Assembly: GCA_002398515.1 (NCBI GenBank)
Contig: DGZL01000058.1
Coordinates: forward strand, 709 to 15,659
Reading direction: 5' to 3'
From: Firmicutes bacterium UBA4981
Lineage (GTDB): Bacteria; Bacillota; SHA-98; UBA4971
DNA length: 14,951 nucleotides
In this document: positions 14,239-14,951 of the stretch, one piece after another
Layout of the letters: every line of letters begins with the position of its first letter
How positions within the stretch are numbered: the first letter of the stretch is position 1
The notes under the pieces: model-generated
Databases searched by the model: none
The model's input: only the letters and a program-made list of their open reading frames with translations
What the model was told of the DNA's origin: nothing
Program-made: the position numbers and the translations under genes

Positions 14239-14650
14239 TGACGGAAAGTGTTTCGCGTGCGGACGCGAGAACCCAATCGGCCTTAAACTTCTGTTTCAGT
14301 TGGACGGAGAAGGGCGGTCAATCGCTACTTTCGTGCCGCCCGACGAATTCCAGGGCTTTGCCAAGATCCTCCACGGAGGAATCATATGTACGCTCCTGGA
14401 TGAAGCTATGGCATGGGCTATGATCCTCCACGGCCGCGTAGGAGCCACAGCCTCAATGAAGGTGAAGTTCCGAAAACCCGTCCCTATAGGGAAGGAAGTG
14501 ACAGTCACAGGCGAAATCCTCAATCAGGGAGCAAGGTCATGGGCTTTGGTATCTTACATCTCAGACGAACGAGGACACGTGCTTGCTGAGGCAGAAGGGG
14601 TTTTTGCAGCGGTATCTGAAATACCTTCTCCAAAACCAGGTTCTAAGTAG
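14228..14650 (+). CDS. PaaI-family hotdog-fold thioesterase
   Basis: This is a 140-residue single hotdog domain of the PaaI/YigI type, predicted to hydrolyse acyl-CoA thioesters; the substrate is unknown. The N-terminal CFACGRENPIGLKL (8-21) is typical of the subgroup. LHGGIICTLLDEAMAWA (48-64) carries the HGG motif and the catalytic acidic residue on the central helix. KVKFRKPVPIGKEVTVTGEI is the usual middle strand pair. The ATG at 14228 lies inside the preceding gene's end (11-nt overlap), implying translational coupling with the RNase H-like protein. Both depend on the promoter at 13688. Confidence 0.9.
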   Translation: MFYDDGKCFACGRENPIGLKLLFQLDGEGRSIATFVPPDEFQGFAKILHGGIICTLLDEAMAWAMILHGRVGATASMKVKFRKPVPIGKEVTVTGEILNQGARSWALVSYISDERGHVLAEAEGVFAAVSEIPSPKPGSK

Positions 14651-14697
14651 CTTGCCGCAGGCGCCCACTGCTCTTCGGCAGATGTGTTGTTTCCCCA

Positions 14698-14749
14698 GTG
14701 GCCATTTTACCCTGTGGCCATTTCATATCGGTAGCCATTTCATATCGGT
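14698..14749 (+). repeat. Three tandem 16-17 bp repeats
   Basis: Units begin at 14698 (GTGGCCATTTTACCCT), 14714 (GTGGCCATTTCATATCG) and 14731 (GTAGCCATTTCATATCG). The second and third share the exact 16-mer GCCATTTCATATCGGT (14717-14732 and 14734-14749). The period of 16-17 is not a multiple of three, so it is not a coding repeat. These are likely transposase-binding units of the IS end. Confidence 0.85.
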
Positions 14750-14944
14750 GTGGTCGTAGACGGCCACGTTTTTCTTTCACCGCATGATTCGCTATCACTT
14801 GTGCCGCTAAACCTTTTGAGTGGCCGAAATTCGACCACAAATTCCTTTTTGCTGTATGATTTTCTACCACTTTTTTGAGAGGGATCGCCTGAGTGGTTGA
14901 AAATCGACCACCGTAGGGCCCTATAGGAGGTGATTTTCGACCAT
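14750..14944 (+). repeat. Palindromes and diverged repeats around GATTTTCNACCAC
   Basis: Imperfect palindromes lie at 14750-14767, at 14820-14838 (GTGGCCGAAATTCGACCAC) and at 14893-14911 (GTGGTTGAAAATCGACCAC). Related half-sites are GATTTTCTACCAC at 14858-14870, GATTTTCGACCA at 14932-14943 and a degenerate copy at 14786-14798. Two diverged units of about 70 bases (about 14769-14838 and 14846-14911) share the same order of motifs. The last half-site covers the spacer between the ribosome binding site and the start codon at 14943. Confidence 0.75.
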
Positions 14945-14951
14945 GATCTCG
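14943..14951 (+). CDS. Start of an ORF, possibly IstA transposase (only three codons)
   Basis: ATG ATC TCG (Met-Ile-Ser) begins 9 nt after a strong AGGAGGTGA (14925-14933) and runs off the window. Many IS21 IstA transposases begin with Met-Ile/Leu-Ser, and the repeats upstream suit that element. Three residues cannot identify a protein, so this call rests on context. Confidence 0.4.

Larger units (their letters stand above)
14683..14951 (+). mobile_element. Probable left end of an IS21-family insertion sequence (partial)
   Basis: From about 14683 (TGTGTTGTTTCC) the sequence changes to dense repeats. There are three tandem GTGGCCATTT-type units with a 16-17 base period, then several GTGG...CCAC palindromes, and then a strong ribosome binding site and an ORF start at the window edge. 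IS21-family elements are known to have TG-starting ends with multiple internal transposase-binding repeats before istA, often with GTGGCC-type units. The exact terminus is not proven, and the transposase itself is outside the window. Confidence 0.55.

Noticed and set aside
14698..14749. Short regular repeats considered as a CRISPR array
   Set aside because: The units are directly adjacent with a 16-17 base period and no unique spacers, and there are no cas genes. They fit transposase-binding repeats of an IS end.
14643..14870. 75-codon minus-strand frame over the right-end repeats
   Set aside because: It crosses repeats whose 16-17 base period is not a multiple of three, and the internal similarity it shows comes from the DNA repeats. 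There is no ribosome binding site.

Overview
The window is a chromosomal segment of an endospore-forming Bacillota, most likely from a clostridial-type lineage. The evidence is a Gin-type anti-sigma-G protein, a cotJABC spore-coat operon, an AbrB-type regulator, strong purine-rich Shine-Dalgarno sequences, and a gene order matching the yaa/yab region of Bacillus subtilis. No genus can be named from the sequence alone. Base composition looks mid-range throughout.

Layout. (1) Bases 1-2564, minus strand: a three-gene pntAA-pntAB-pntB operon for the membrane proton-translocating NAD(P) transhydrogenase. pntB runs off the left edge. It is read from a near-consensus sigma-A promoter at 2764-2792, with a leader of about 190 nt that can fold in two alternative ways. 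(2) Bases 2565-3373: about 800 bases without a supported gene. They hold the divergent pnt and abrB promoters. (3) Bases 3374-3619, plus strand: an AbrB-family transition-state regulator, closed by a terminator that overlaps the end of rsmI. (4) Bases 3704-10697, minus strand: gin, a yaaO-type Orn/Lys/Arg decarboxylase-family gene, an R3H/AAA ATPase, darA (c-di-AMP receptor), holB (delta'), ricT and rsmI, mostly tightly packed or overlapping. This is the csfB-yaaO-tmk-yaaQ-yaaR-holB-yaaT-yabA-yabB-yazA-yabC-abrB block of B. subtilis, with tmk, yaaR, yabA, yabB and yazA missing and a large ATPase in the tmk slot. (5) Bases 10958-12283, plus strand: a single GPH-family sugar/cation symporter with a hairpin between its Shine-Dalgarno and start codon, ended by a strong terminator. 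(6) Bases 12408-13499, minus strand: the cotJABC operon. (7) Bases 13750-14650, plus strand: an RNase H-fold protein overlapping a PaaI-type hotdog thioesterase, driven by an excellent sigma-A promoter. (8) From about 14683 to the right edge: tandem repeats and palindromes followed by a ribosome binding site and the first codons of an ORF. This looks like the left end of an IS21-family insertion sequence.

How the genes fit together. The minus-strand core links DNA replication (delta'), c-di-AMP sensing (DarA), sporulation and competence control through RNA processing (RicT), 16S rRNA modification (RsmI) and forespore sigma-G control (Gin). cotJ adds a spore-coat manganese catalase. No dramatic undescribed system is evident. 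The observations most worth following are the ATPase replacing tmk, a probable CTG start in the decarboxylase gene, the hairpin-spaced Shine-Dalgarno of the symporter, the long arginine-rich tail on RicT, and the repeat-rich IS21-like end.
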